64,000 nt of DNA from Pseudomonadota bacterium (GCA_023423655.1 JAFAFE010000005.1:434001-498000), one strand, 5' to 3'. Positions 34,309-43,719 are shown, counted from the stretch's first letter. Program-made: numbers and translations. Notes: generated by a model not told the origin, from the letters alone.

Positions 34309-34815
34309 ATGAGCAGTATCGCCGCTTTATTCGGTCGTATTTTTCTGGCCGCGCTTTTCATTTTGCAGGGCGCTGGCAAGCTCATGTACCAAAATGCCTA
34401 TAATCAAAGCTATGCCAATAACCCCTATCTGGACTGGATGGCAGCGCCCGGCACGATGGCGGTGCCGCTGGGGATTTTCGAGCTGGTTATCGGTATCCTC
34501 ATCTTGCTGGGCTTTATGACCCGCGCAACCGCGCTGGTGGCGGCGATTTATGCGGTGCTGACGGCGGTTTACCTCCACCTCGCCAATGTGGCAGAGCCTA
34601 TTCACCAGCAATTATTGCTGATGTGGCTTGCTATTGCGGGCGGGCTTTTGATGCTGTTTGCCTATGGCAATACGCGCGGCAGCCTTGACCGTCTGCGCCG
34701 CAAAAAGGATGACACGGTGGTGGTCGAGCGCGACCATTATATCGAACGCGACCCCGCGACCGGCGAGCGCGTCCATGTCGATACGCAAAGCGAAACCCAC
34801 CACGTCAAACATTGA
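34309..34815 (+). CDS. DoxX family membrane protein
   Basis: A 168-residue protein with four membrane helices and the family start RIFLAALFILQGAGKLM, followed by a basic and His-rich cytoplasmic tail (about 125-168). Function is not established; relatives are linked to quinone or thiosulfate oxidation and to oxidative stress. The ATG at 34309 has GAGAAGG nine bases upstream. An earlier ATG at 34301 stops after three codons. Confidence 0.88.
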   Translation: MSSIAALFGRIFLAALFILQGAGKLMYQNAYNQSYANNPYLDWMAAPGTMAVPLGIFELVIGILILLGFMTRATALVAAIYAVLTAVYLHLANVAEPIHQQLLLMWLAIAGGLLMLFAYGNTRGSLDRLRRKKDDTVVVERDHYIERDPATGERVHVDTQSETHHVKH

Positions 34816-34887
34816 GCGGCGGCGTTACGCGGATTCAGGTGACGTTACGTATCTTTACGCACACGCCGTCGCCGCCTCTTTTACCGT

Positions 34888-34927
34888 TTTTGACGGGCGG
34901 TCTGCTCTTGTGCTGCCCCCGTCAAAA
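34888..34927. promoter_or_regulatory. Inverted repeat upstream of the phosphatase gene
   Basis: Ten-base arms TTTTGACGGG and CCCGTCAAAA with a 20-base centre, ending 17 bases before the next start codon. It could be a weak terminator for the DoxX gene or an operator for the phosphatase gene; the wide centre argues against a strong terminator. Confidence 0.4.
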
Positions 34928-34944
34928 GCCTAGATAGCGCGCAA

Positions 34945-35757
34945 ATGTTAGGACGTCTTTTCCGCAAAACTGTCGCCCCACCCCGCCCTTTGCCCGCCAT
35001 ACCGGCAGGCGAGCGGGTCTATGCGATTGGCGATGTACATGGCAATCTGGATCTGCTGCGTGACCTTGTCATGCAGATTGATGCCGATAATGCCAAGCGC
35101 CCGATAAAACGCACCACGATCATCTTCCTGGGCGATCTAGTCGACCGCGGCCCCGATAGCGCGGGCGTGGTCGATGCCGCGCTGGCGCTCGCCAATGCAG
35201 AAGAAGGCGGCCCCGCCGTGCGCTTCCTCAAGGGCAATCATGAAGAAGTGTTCCAGCGCGCGGCAAGCGGCGACGACAAGGCTTTGCGCCACTTCATCCG
35301 CATGGGCGGGCGCGAAACCATATTGAGCTACCCCATCGCGCAAGACGAATATGACGGGCTGACCATCGAGGAACTGGCGCAGCGGATGCTCACGCTCATC
35401 CCGCGCGCGCATGTCGATTTCATCTCCGATTTCGAAGATTGCATCGTCATCGGCGATTATGCGTTCGTCCATGCGGGCATCAAGCCGGGCGTGCCGGTCG
35501 CGGATCAGAAGAAAGCGGATTTGCGCTGGATCCGCGAAGGCTTCATCAACGATAATAGCCCGCACGACAAAATGATCGTCCACGGCCATACTATTTTTGA
35601 TGATGTCGATGAACAACCCAACCGCATCGGCGTCGATACCGGCGCCTATCGCACCGGCAAATTATCCGCGATCGGCCTTGAAGGCACCGACCGCTGGGTA
35701 TTGCAAGCAACCGAAGAAGCGCATCCCGAACGCGCACATGAAGGATGGGCCGGATGA
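34945..35757 (+). CDS. PPP-family serine/threonine-type metallophosphatase
   Basis: A 270-residue calcineurin-like phosphatase close to the bacterial PrpA / lambda phosphatase type. The metal-binding motifs are in order: GDVHGNLDLL, GDLVDRGPDS and GNHEE, then VHAGI and VHGHT. Substrate is unknown. It is followed, with an ATGA overlap, by a thioesterase gene, so the two form an operon. Confidence 0.9.
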   Translation: MLGRLFRKTVAPPRPLPAIPAGERVYAIGDVHGNLDLLRDLVMQIDADNAKRPIKRTTIIFLGDLVDRGPDSAGVVDAALALANAEEGGPAVRFLKGNHEEVFQRAASGDDKALRHFIRMGGRETILSYPIAQDEYDGLTIEELAQRMLTLIPRAHVDFISDFEDCIVIGDYAFVHAGIKPGVPVADQKKADLRWIREGFINDNSPHDKMIVHGHTIFDDVDEQPNRIGVDTGAYRTGKLSAIGLEGTDRWVLQATEEAHPERAHEGWAG

Positions 35758-36542
35758 GTAATCTTGATGCGGTGGTCGCGCTCGACCAGGACGAGCGCGG
35801 GCTGTTCCACGCGCATATTGGCGATGAATGGATGCAGGGGCGCACCGCTTATGGCGGCATTTCCGCAGCGATTGCCTTGCAGGCGGCGCTCGATGCCGAA
35901 CCCGGCCCGCAACCGCTCAAATGTGCGCAGATCAGCTTTGTCGGCCCGGTGTCAGGCGACTGCACGGTCGAAACCAATCTGATACGGGAAAGCAAATCAA
36001 GCCGCTTTATCACCTGTGAGGTCACGTCCGAGGCCGGGTTCGGCACCCATGCGCTGTTCACCTTCACCGGCGCGCGCGACAGCCATGTCGACCATGTGCG
36101 GATGCCGATGCCCGATGTGCCGCCGCCCGAAGCTCTAGAGCCGATCCCCGACCATCCCGCACGGCCCAATTTCACGCGGCAATTCGATATGCGCCCCGTC
36201 ACCGGTCCCGCTATCGACTTCGGACAGGATAAAGCCGAATTGCTCGTCTGGGTGCGGTTTATCGACGAACCGCAATGCGATCCTGCGGTCGCCCTGCTCG
36301 CGCTCGGCGATGCGCTCCCGCCCGCCGCGATTACCCTCTTCACCAAGCTCGGCCCGATCAGCTCGATGAACTGGAGCGTCCATATGCTCACCGCCAAGCC
36401 CGAAACCCGCGACGGTTGGTGGCTGCTGCATAGCCATAGCCGCTATGTCAGCGGCGGGTTCAGCGCGCAGGAAATGATGCTGTGGAACCGCGACGGCGAC
36501 CCCATCGCCAGCGGCGGCCAAGGCGTCGGGGTGTTTGTTTGA
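35754..36542 (+). CDS. Acyl-CoA thioesterase, double hot-dog
   Basis: The 262 residues fit a two-hot-dog thioesterase of the TesB-like family: an N-terminal segment QGRTAYGGISAAIALQAAL and a C-terminal segment GWWLLHSHSRYVSGGFSAQEM. Such proteins hydrolyse acyl-CoA esters; chain length is unknown. The ATG overlaps the phosphatase stop, with GGATGGGCCGG upstream. A long frame on the other strand runs through its last 408 bases (see the next entry). Confidence 0.9.
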   Translation: MSNLDAVVALDQDERGLFHAHIGDEWMQGRTAYGGISAAIALQAALDAEPGPQPLKCAQISFVGPVSGDCTVETNLIRESKSSRFITCEVTSEAGFGTHALFTFTGARDSHVDHVRMPMPDVPPPEALEPIPDHPARPNFTRQFDMRPVTGPAIDFGQDKAELLVWVRFIDEPQCDPAVALLALGDALPPAAITLFTKLGPISSMNWSVHMLTAKPETRDGWWLLHSHSRYVSGGFSAQEMMLWNRDGDPIASGGQGVGVFV

Positions 36543-37388
36543 AGCCATCAAAGCGCCTTCGCTTGGAAAGCAGGGGGGAACAGGTGGGGGATTGCACCGC
36601 TGCTGCCCGTCATCGACGGTAAGGTTAAGGGGGTATGTAACCTTTGGTCCGGGGAGCGTGGGGCGATCAAGTTGCACGGGACAGTCGGGGCGCACATGCG
36701 GCGATTGCTTGGCCTCGTCATTCCGCACTTCTCCCGCCTTGGCCTGCGCGCGGTCGCGGTCGCGTGTCAATTTTATGTCGGGCGTGCTGTAAAGGTCGGC
36801 AAAATCGTCCGCATCGAGCCTGTCCTCAATCTCGTCCATGATGTGTGCGGCTTGCTCGACGCGGCGGGCGGCGAGGATGGCGCGTAATTCGCGCTCGCTT
36901 TGCGGCATGATGCGCTTGCGTGCGTCGGCAGGACCGGGACCGGCATAAGCATCGCGCGGCGGGCCGATTATTTCCATATCATAGCGGGTGAGCAAGAACA
37001 TCAGCATCGCGCAATCGAGCCGGACATGGGTGCCGACCTGTGCGCCACTCGCGTCGTATATCGGGCGGGCTAGGCCTTGCCGTGCGCGGGCATGGGCGAT
37101 TTCGCGAAGTAACAGCACGCCCTCGCGCTGGCGGGCGTGGCAGGCGGCATCAAATTCCGCATCGCGCACCCTCAACCGCCACACACTCATCCGGCTCATG
37201 CCTACCAGAGCGGCGGCCTCTTTAAGCGCACCGCTATGGCCGAGCGCATCGAGAAAAGCGGCGCGCTTGGCGTCGGTCCAGCCATCATGGCGGACCCGCC
37301 GCGCGCGCGGGGGTGTTGGGGGCGGCGGCGTTGGCGTAACGGCTCGGGTGCCGGTTTGAAGCGGCGAATCGGCAGTAATATAGGTCAT
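36135..37388 (-). CDS. Putative DNA-binding protein; C-terminus antisense to the thioesterase gene
   Basis: An open frame of 417 codons. The first 280 codons lie in otherwise empty DNA and look like a real protein: after a Pro-rich start comes WTDAKRAAFLDALGHSGALK with EAAALVGMSRMSVWRL, a helix-turn-helix as in terminase-small-subunit-like proteins of sphingomonads, then DCAMLMFLLTRYD. The last 136 codons are the exact complement of the thioesterase gene, so they may not be functional; a stop may have been lost or the true gene may end earlier. DNA binding is a prediction. Confidence 0.5.
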   Translation of the reverse strand: MTYITADSPLQTGTRAVTPTPPPPTPPRARRVRHDGWTDAKRAAFLDALGHSGALKEAAALVGMSRMSVWRLRVRDAEFDAACHARQREGVLLLREIAHARARQGLARPIYDASGAQVGTHVRLDCAMLMFLLTRYDMEIIGPPRDAYAGPGPADARKRIMPQSERELRAILAARRVEQAAHIMDEIEDRLDADDFADLYSTPDIKLTRDRDRAQAKAGEVRNDEAKQSPHVRPDCPVQLDRPTLPGPKVTYPLNLTVDDGQQRCNPPPVPPCFPSEGALMASNKHPDALAAAGDGVAVAVPQHHFLRAEPAADIAAMAMQQPPTVAGFGLGGEHMDAPVHRADRAELGEEGNRGGRERIAEREQGDRRIALRFVDKPHPDEQFGFILSEVDSGTGDGAHIELPREIGPCGMVGDRL

Positions 37389-37691
37389 GGGTGCAAGGAT
37401 GACCTTGGCTATATTATGTAGGAAAGCGCAAAAAATGCGCGCACCCAAATTCTCCCCTCAAAAGGGGAGGATTTATGGGTAAACATCTCTTATCCTTCAT
37501 TATTGCCTGCGCTACTATCGTTCACTCCTCTGCGCGGCGTTGGAGCCAAAAGGGGGGACGGGCGTTGGCTGGGAGAGGGAAGGTTGGCGGCGGTGCGGCT
37601 TTTGTCATGGCGGCGTCAAACCCGGCCCTGACTAGAATAAGCAGCACAGACAAAGAAAGAGTTTCGATGCGGGTGAAGGCCGGTCCAGTCC
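37389..37691. other. Divergent intergenic region before the MFS gene
   Basis: 303 bases. A short hairpin CTCCCCT-CAAA-AGGGGAG lies at 37452-37469, resembling the end arm of the CCTCCCC repeat family. A 74-codon frame behind it (37475-37699) has a good ribosome-binding site but no protein-like features and overlaps the next gene; I do not call it. Confidence 0.5.
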
Positions 37692-39362
37692 ATGGTTGAC
37701 CTTGCCGAGCGCCGTCCGGCGATGCTGGAGGACGAGCCTGCGCCGCCTTTTTCCTACCCCATTTTCCGCAATGTGTGGATGGCCAGCATGGCCTCCAATT
37801 TTGGCGGACTGATCCAGGGGGTAGGCGCGGCCTGGTTGATGGTGTCGTTGGGCGGCACCGCAACACAAGTGGCTTTGGTGCAGGCATCTGCGACCTTGCC
37901 GATCATGGTCCTGTCGCTTTTTGCAGGCGCGATTGCCGATAATCTCGACCGCCGCCGCATCATGATCGGCGCGCAATACTTCATGCTGGTCGTATCGGTC
38001 GCGCTGTCGCTCGCCGCATTCGGCGATTATCTGACGCCAGTATCACTGTTGTTATTCACCTTTCTGATCGGGTGCGGCACCGCGATGAATTCGCCCTCAT
38101 GGCAAGCCTTGGTCGGTGATATGGTGCCGCGCCCGACATTACCCGCCGCGGTTGCGATGAATTCGATGGGGTTCAATATTGCGCGCAGTGCCGGGCCTGC
38201 CCTTGGCGGCGCGATTGTCGCGCTGGCGGGAGCGCCCGCCGCTTTTGCGGTCAATGCGCTCTCTTATATTCCGTTGCTCGGCGTGTTATGGCGCTGGGAA
38301 AGGCCGGTCGCGGCGCAAGCCTTGCCGCGCGAACGTATCGGCGCGGCGATGGGCGCAGGCTTACGCTATGTTGCCGCTTCGCCGCGTATCCAGATGGTGA
38401 TTGCGCGCGCGGCCTTGTTCGGGCTGGCGGCGAGCGGCATCCCCTCGCTCCTCCCGCTGATCGCGCGTAATCTGGTCGGCGGCGGCGCGCTGACCTTTGG
38501 CATATTGTCCGGCCTGTTCGGCATCGGCGCGGTGCTGGGCGCCTATGTAACCTCGAAGCTACGCGCGCAATATCCGCCCGAAACCAAGGTCCGCGTGGCG
38601 ATGGCTTTGGTCGCGGCGGGCGCGGCTTTGGTGGGCCTTAGCCGCAATATGCCGATGACGATGGCGGGCCTGTTTCTGGCAGGCGCAGGCTGGGTCGCGG
38701 CGCTATCGACCTTCAATGTGTCGGTGCAGATGGCCGCGCCGCGCTGGGTCGTCGGGCGCGCTCTTTCGCTCTACCAGATGGGGACGTTCGGCGCGATGGC
38801 GGCGGGCGCGTGGATGGCGGGCAGCATCGCGCAGCATTTCGGCATCCCGCTCGCGCTTTATACCGTGTCCGGCATCATGCTGCTGGGCATTGTGGCGGGG
38901 CTGCGTTTTCCGATTCGCTATGAAGCGGGCCTCGACCTTGACCCCGCCGATATGTGGCATACGCCCGACACGCTGGTGCCGATCCAGCCGCGCAGCGGGC
39001 CGATTGTTATCGCCATCCATTACCGCATTGCCGACGCCGACACGATGGCCTTCCTTGCCGCCATGCGCGAGCGGCGGCGCATCCGCACGCGCGACGGGGC
39101 GCGGCAATGGGCGCTGCTGCGCGACCTTGGCGACCCGGATTTGTGGATCGAGCGGTATAAGGTGCCAAGCTGGACCGACTATATCCGCTTCAACCAACGC
39201 CGCACGCAGGCCGACATCGCCAATTTCGACGAAATCCGCCAGCTCCACCGGGGCAGTTGGCCGCCCGAAATCCACCGGATGCTGGAGCGCGAGCCCGATG
39301 CGCAGGCGATTCTCCCTGCGCCGCCCAAAGAGCCGTTAACCGACCCCGGCCGCGCCAGCTAA
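37692..39362 (+). CDS. MFS_3-type exporter with C-terminal cytoplasmic domain
   Basis: A major-facilitator transporter related to the EntS enterobactin exporters. Of 556 residues the first ~420 form about twelve membrane helices, starting FRNVWMASMASNFGGLIQGVGA, with the motif A-like DNLDRRRIMIGAQ between helices 2 and 3. The remaining 130 residues (from IVIAIHYRIADADTMAFLAAM) look like a dimeric alpha/beta-barrel as in the long MFS_3 family. Substrate unknown; no siderophore genes are near. Monocistronic. Confidence 0.9.
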   Translation: MVDLAERRPAMLEDEPAPPFSYPIFRNVWMASMASNFGGLIQGVGAAWLMVSLGGTATQVALVQASATLPIMVLSLFAGAIADNLDRRRIMIGAQYFMLVVSVALSLAAFGDYLTPVSLLLFTFLIGCGTAMNSPSWQALVGDMVPRPTLPAAVAMNSMGFNIARSAGPALGGAIVALAGAPAAFAVNALSYIPLLGVLWRWERPVAAQALPRERIGAAMGAGLRYVAASPRIQMVIARAALFGLAASGIPSLLPLIARNLVGGGALTFGILSGLFGIGAVLGAYVTSKLRAQYPPETKVRVAMALVAAGAALVGLSRNMPMTMAGLFLAGAGWVAALSTFNVSVQMAAPRWVVGRALSLYQMGTFGAMAAGAWMAGSIAQHFGIPLALYTVSGIMLLGIVAGLRFPIRYEAGLDLDPADMWHTPDTLVPIQPRSGPIVIAIHYRIADADTMAFLAAMRERRRIRTRDGARQWALLRDLGDPDLWIERYKVPSWTDYIRFNQRRTQADIANFDEIRQLHRGSWPPEIHRMLEREPDAQAILPAPPKEPLTDPGRAS

Positions 39363-39655
39363 ACCGGCCACCGGTGTCAGCATGGCAAGCGTTTGAATCT
39401 AGGCCGCCCCTTATCGCAAAGCCGCCTTTCCGTAACGGATTTCTGCGAAAATATGGCGCATTTCTGATACATTTTGCGACAATTTTACAATGATTTTGAC
39501 AAAGTTCCGGCACAGACAGGCCCGATAAGGGCATCCTCAGGGAACCCCCCTTTGTTCCCGCCTTGGCGGGTGACGGTACTGGTGCGTATCTTGCGTCCGT
39601 CACCCGTGATTTTTGTGAGGACCGCGAAGCGGTTTTTGTGAGGATAGTGACGGAA
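39363..39655. other. Intergenic region and leader of the EF-hand gene
   Basis: 293 bases. An AT-rich central stretch (39440-39495) could contain a promoter (TTTTGACAAAG at 39492). Closer to the gene, the sequence TTTTTGTGAGGA occurs twice (39610-39621, 39633-39644) around the palindrome CCGCGAAGCGG. Confidence 0.4.
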
Positions 39656-40339
39656 ATGACGATGAAGAATAGTTTCTGGCTTGGTGCCGCAGCGATTGCC
39701 TCGCTTGCGCTGGGCGGCGTGGCTGTCGCGCAAACCGCTGCGGGCGATGCGCCCAAGGCTCCGCGCGGACAGCGGGGCGGCGGCATGATGATGATGGCCG
39801 ACACCAATAAGGATGGCACGATCAGCCGCGCCGAAGCAACGGCGGCGGCGGCGGCGAACTTCCAGAAAATGGATGTGAACAAGGACGGCAAGGTTGACAG
39901 TGCCGACCGGCAGGCGCGCCGCGAACAATTTAAGGACCGTGCGTTCGACCGCATGGACGCCAATGATGATGGCGCTGTCTCCAAGGAAGAATTTGGCGCA
40001 CCGCGTGCTGACCGCGCCGATCGTGGTGAACGCGCCGGGCGCGGTGACGGCGAGCGTGGCCCGCGCATGGGTGGCCGCCGCGGCGGTCATCGTGGTGGCG
40101 GCTTCGGCGGTCCCGGCATGGACGCGGCCGACAGCAATGGCGACAAGGCGATCAGCGCAGACGAATATCGCACCGCCTATCTTGCACAGTTCGATGCGAT
40201 GGACAGCAATAAGGATGGCAATGTCACCAAGGCCGAAATGGACGCGCACCACGCGACCATGAAGGCGGCGCGCGATGCCAAGCGGGCGGCGTCTCCCAAA
40301 GCCGCGCAACCGCAAACCCCGCAACCCGACACACCATAA
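39656..40339 (+). CDS. Exported EF-hand protein
   Basis: A secreted calcium-binding protein of 227 residues. The signal peptide (MKNSFWLGAAAIASLALGG, cleaved after AVAQ) is followed by five EF-hand loops: DTNKDGTISRAE, DVNKDGKVDSAD, DANDDGAVSKEE, DSNGDKAISADE and DSNKDGNVTKAE. A Gly/Arg-rich linker (about residues 125-165) separates loops three and four. Role unknown; a periplasmic calcium buffer or sensor is plausible. ATG at 39656 has GAGGA upstream; a second ATG two codons later is possible. Ends in a strong terminator. Confidence 0.9.
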   Translation: MTMKNSFWLGAAAIASLALGGVAVAQTAAGDAPKAPRGQRGGGMMMMADTNKDGTISRAEATAAAAANFQKMDVNKDGKVDSADRQARREQFKDRAFDRMDANDDGAVSKEEFGAPRADRADRGERAGRGDGERGPRMGGRRGGHRGGGFGGPGMDAADSNGDKAISADEYRTAYLAQFDAMDSNKDGNVTKAEMDAHHATMKAARDAKRAASPKAAQPQTPQPDTP

Positions 40340-40447
40340 GGATTTTATGGAAAACAGCAGCGCGACCTGATCCAAACGGGCTGCTGTCGGTTCGGTATCC
40401 ATGCTCCCTTTGAGGGAAACCGTACCTTTGGATGCTGAACAAAAAGG

Positions 40448-40490
40448 AAGAGCCGGGCCGCATCTCTCTCCCCTCTGGCCCGGCTCTTTT
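40448..40490 (+). terminator. Rho-independent terminator after the EF-hand gene
   Basis: Twelve-base arms AAGAGCCGGGCC and GGCCCGGCTCTT with a 17-base loop and a T-run on the plus strand; the A-run on the left makes it usable from the other strand too. It isolates the EF-hand gene from the response-regulator gene 50 bases later. Confidence 0.9.
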
Positions 40491-40540
40491 CATATCTGTC
40501 GCGTAAGACTAAGCTGGTCCCGCCCGCGCGGGCTTGAAGG

Positions 40541-41311
40541 ATGATGTGCAACCCGATGCCCGACCATAATCTGCCCCGTATCCTCCCCCATAGCCTCCCC
40601 CATATCCTCATTGTCGATGACGAACGCTCGATCCGCGAGCCTTTGTCGGAATATCTGGAAGGGCATGGCTTCCGGGTGAAGGATGCGGCTTCCGCCGATG
40701 CGGCGCGCACCTTGCTGGCGGCGAATAATTTCGACCTTGTGATTTGCGACATCATGATGCCGGGCGAGGACGGGCTGGCGCTGACCCGCCATATCCGCGA
40801 GCGCGGCGATTTGCCGGTGATTTTATTGACCGCGCGGACCGAAGATACCGAACGGATTGTCGGCCTTGAAATGGGCGCAGACGATTATCTGGGCAAGCCC
40901 TTCAACCCGCGCGAGCTGGTTGCGCGCATCAAGGCGGTGCTGCGCCGCACCGCGCTGGCGGGCGAGCGCGTCACTGGCGATGATGGCGAAAGCTTTGCCT
41001 TTGGCGACTGGGTGCTGAAAACCACCGAGCGCGCGCTGGTCGGCAAGGATGGCGTGACCGTGCCGCTTTCGACCGGCGAATATCAATTGCTGCTCGCGCT
41101 GGTGCGCCACCCCAATCAGGTATTGAGCCGCGACCGGCTGCTCGACATGACACAGGGGCGCGAAGCCGAAGCGTTTGACCGCGCGATTGACAATCAAGTG
41201 TCGCGCCTGCGCCGCAAGATCGAACCCGACCCCAAAAATCCGACGCTGGTGCGCACGGTATGGGGCGGCGGCTATACGCTGGCGAGCGACGTTAAACGGA
41301 TCATGGATTAA
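40541..41311 (+). CDS. OmpR-family response regulator
   Basis: A DNA-binding response regulator of 256 residues. The receiver domain (about 21-140) has the acidic pair VDDERS, the phospho-acceptor FDLVICDIMMPGEDG (Asp70) and the lysine in YLGKPF. The C-terminal winged helix (about 155-250) ends VRTVWGGGYTLASD. The first ATG (40541) is adjacent to AAGG; ATGs at 40544 and 40556 are equally possible. A kinase gene follows 11 bases later; together they resemble the OmpR-EnvZ pair. Confidence 0.94.
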   Translation: MMCNPMPDHNLPRILPHSLPHILIVDDERSIREPLSEYLEGHGFRVKDAASADAARTLLAANNFDLVICDIMMPGEDGLALTRHIRERGDLPVILLTARTEDTERIVGLEMGADDYLGKPFNPRELVARIKAVLRRTALAGERVTGDDGESFAFGDWVLKTTERALVGKDGVTVPLSTGEYQLLLALVRHPNQVLSRDRLLDMTQGREAEAFDRAIDNQVSRLRRKIEPDPKNPTLVRTVWGGGYTLASDVKRIMD

Positions 41312-41322
41312 GCGCGCACCCG

Positions 41323-42816
41323 ATGAGCCACGAGGCCCCTCCTTCCCTGTTTTCGCGTCTGCTGCCGCGCAGTCTGGTCGGCCAATTGGTGTTCGCGACC
41401 GCTATTGCGCTGTTCGTTGCACAGGCGGTCAGCTTTTATATGCTGGCACGCGAACAGAATGAACAGCGCATCATGCGTATTGCCATTCCCGTCGCCAACC
41501 GCATCGTTGAAGTATCGGACCGTATTTCGGTCGGGCAAACCCCCGTGGCCGCCCGGCGCTCCGGTCGCACGCCGCGTATTCTCGTCGATGTGTCCGACCA
41601 GCCGATTGTTACCGATGCGATGATCGAGCATGAACGCGCTGCCGCGCAACTGCGCATCCTGCTCGCCGAAGCCAATGCCAATATCAAGACGGTGCGCGCG
41701 AGCGAACTGACCGGTCCGCCGCATCTCCAGCCCTTGCCGCTGATGCGCAAGATCAAGGATGAAAAGGAACGCGAGGAGCGCGAGGATGCGGCGACGGCAA
41801 AACGTGCGCTCGCCAAAGCCGGACTATCCGGCCCCAATGCGCGGCGCAGCGCTTTGTTCGATGACGGGCGCGGGCGCATCCATTATAATACGGTGCTGGT
41901 GTCGGCGCAGTTGGAAGATGGCCGCTGGATCAATATCATCCTGCCCGCCGCCAAGACCGACCCGATGCTGTCGGGACTGCTTATCGGCCAGACTTTGCTC
42001 CTCTATCTGATGCTGCTTGCGCCGATTGCGTGGATCGGCTGGCGGGTGTCGCGGCCTTTGAAGGCGCTGACGGTTGCCGCGCGCAGCACCGATGTGGGCG
42101 AGGCGGTGGACCCGATCCCCGAAAGCGGCCCGGCGGATGTGAGCGACCTCACCCGCGCATTCAATATGATGCGCGCGCGTATTTTCGGGATGCTCGGCGA
42201 AAAGGACCGGATGCTCGGTGCGCTCGGCCATGATCTGCGCACCCCGCTGGCATCGCTCAGGGTGCGGGTCGAATCGGTCGATAATGATGCTTTGCGCGCG
42301 AAGATGACCGGCACGATGGATGAAATGGCGGTGATGCTCGACGATATTCTTGCGCTCGCGCGGTCGGGGCAGGAAAAAGAAGCGATGGTCGCAACCGATG
42401 TGGGCGCGCTCCTGTCGGCGGTGGTCGAAGATTATCGCGATGTCGGCGCGGATGTGATGTTGGGCGAAATGCCGGCGCATATTGTGCGCTCGCTCCATCC
42501 CGTGCCGATGCGCCGCGTGCTGCGCAACCTTATCGACAATGCGCTCAACTATGGCACTCGTGCGCGGGTCAGTTTGAGCGACGAAGGCGGGCGCGCGGTC
42601 ATCCGCGTGGCCGATGACGGCCCCGGCATCCCGCCCGACCGCATCCCCGAAATGCTCGAACCCTTCGCCCGCGCCGAAGAATCCCGCAGCCGCGAAACCG
42701 GCGGTGCAGGTCTCGGGCTTGCCATTGCCAAAACGATAGTGACGCAGCAGGGCGGCAAGCTCAGCCTCTACAACGCCCCCGACGGCGGCTTGGTCGCGCA
42801 GGTGGTGTTGGGGTAA
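41323..42816 (+). CDS. EnvZ-like sensor histidine kinase
   Basis: Partner of the upstream regulator. The 497 residues have two membrane helices (about 20-40 and 218-240) with a 175-residue periplasmic part between. A HAMP-like segment with SRPLKALTVAARS follows, then the H box ALGHDLRTPLASL (His303). The ATPase has NLIDNALNYG, DDGPGIPPD and GGAGLGLAIAK. Stimulus unknown. The periplasmic part contains a charged helix KIKDEKEREEREDAATAKR. Confidence 0.94.
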   Translation: MSHEAPPSLFSRLLPRSLVGQLVFATAIALFVAQAVSFYMLAREQNEQRIMRIAIPVANRIVEVSDRISVGQTPVAARRSGRTPRILVDVSDQPIVTDAMIEHERAAAQLRILLAEANANIKTVRASELTGPPHLQPLPLMRKIKDEKEREEREDAATAKRALAKAGLSGPNARRSALFDDGRGRIHYNTVLVSAQLEDGRWINIILPAAKTDPMLSGLLIGQTLLLYLMLLAPIAWIGWRVSRPLKALTVAARSTDVGEAVDPIPESGPADVSDLTRAFNMMRARIFGMLGEKDRMLGALGHDLRTPLASLRVRVESVDNDALRAKMTGTMDEMAVMLDDILALARSGQEKEAMVATDVGALLSAVVEDYRDVGADVMLGEMPAHIVRSLHPVPMRRVLRNLIDNALNYGTRARVSLSDEGGRAVIRVADDGPGIPPDRIPEMLEPFARAEESRSRETGGAGLGLAIAKTIVTQQGGKLSLYNAPDGGLVAQVVLG

Positions 42817-42959
42817 AACCGCCATCGCGTGTAGCATATCATGTTCATATTATGCTTTCCTTGAAAAAAATCGGGCAATATTTTCCTTAAACAGTCACTT
42901 AAACGCCTTCATCTGTTAGGATGGTCCGTCCGGCCCCTCTTTCTATGTCAGGAAGCATG

Positions 42960-43691
42960 ATGAAAAAATCCGTTGTCACCCTCATGCTCGCTGCCATCCT
43001 CCCCGCTTTTGTGCCCATAGCGCCCGCTAGCGCGACCCCGCCGGACATTATTGATGTGACCGATGAAATATTCGGCATCACCGACAATGCCACGCTGATC
43101 CTGCGCCGAACGCACGATAATCTGGGGATTTATAGCGCGTCGGTTCAGGACGTGTATCTGGTCGCTATCGACTACCGCACCGGACAGGAGGCTTTATGGC
43201 CCGTCCATCGCGTGCGCTTGTCCGAAAATGGACCTCAGCAATATTCCAGCAAGAGCGAACAGATGCGCGGGAGCGTCAATCCTTTTGCTGTTCTCGCACG
43301 CGGTAATGGCATCATGCTTCCCGCAAAAATATGGGAGCAGGACGGCACGGCAGAACTTGGCGGCACACAGGTGACGATCCGTTACAGGGACGGAGCAGTC
43401 TACCGGATCGAAGCAACGACGCTCATCGACCAGCTCATCGCCTCGCTGGACCGGCTAGGCACAAAAATCGTCAATTACCCCCGCATGTCGCCAGTCACGG
43501 TCAACGATTTAATGGTGGGACAGACTTTTGAAACGCGAAGCTGCCGTTTCGACACGCCGATCGCGCAGCACAATATCGCGCATAGCACGGTCATCCGCTT
43601 GCTCCGCGTCGCGTGTAACACCGAAGGCGAGGAACATTCGCTCTTTGTCCCCATCACCGCCCAGCCGATAACACCGCCGCGCGCGGAGTAA
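42960..43691 (+). CDS. Hypothetical exported protein
   Basis: I do not recognise this 243-residue protein. It starts with a clear signal peptide (MKKSVVTLMLAAILPAFVP, ending ASA), so it is probably periplasmic. The mature part has two cysteines far apart (in RSCRFDTP and RVACNTEG) that could form a disulfide. No domain signature is visible. The ATG at 42960 sits six bases after AGGA. The upstream 140 bases are AT-rich compared with the neighbours. Confidence 0.75.
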   Translation: MKKSVVTLMLAAILPAFVPIAPASATPPDIIDVTDEIFGITDNATLILRRTHDNLGIYSASVQDVYLVAIDYRTGQEALWPVHRVRLSENGPQQYSSKSEQMRGSVNPFAVLARGNGIMLPAKIWEQDGTAELGGTQVTIRYRDGAVYRIEATTLIDQLIASLDRLGTKIVNYPRMSPVTVNDLMVGQTFETRSCRFDTPIAQHNIAHSTVIRLLRVACNTEGEEHSLFVPITAQPITPPRAE

Positions 43692-43719
43692 GCGGGCATA
43701 GCGGTTCGGGGGGGAGGAA

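Noticed and set aside
37475..37699. A 74-codon frame with a strong GGGGAGG site
   Set aside because: The site is one arm of a hairpin of the repeat family, and the frame overlaps the MFS start. No protein-like pattern after the first helix-like stretch.
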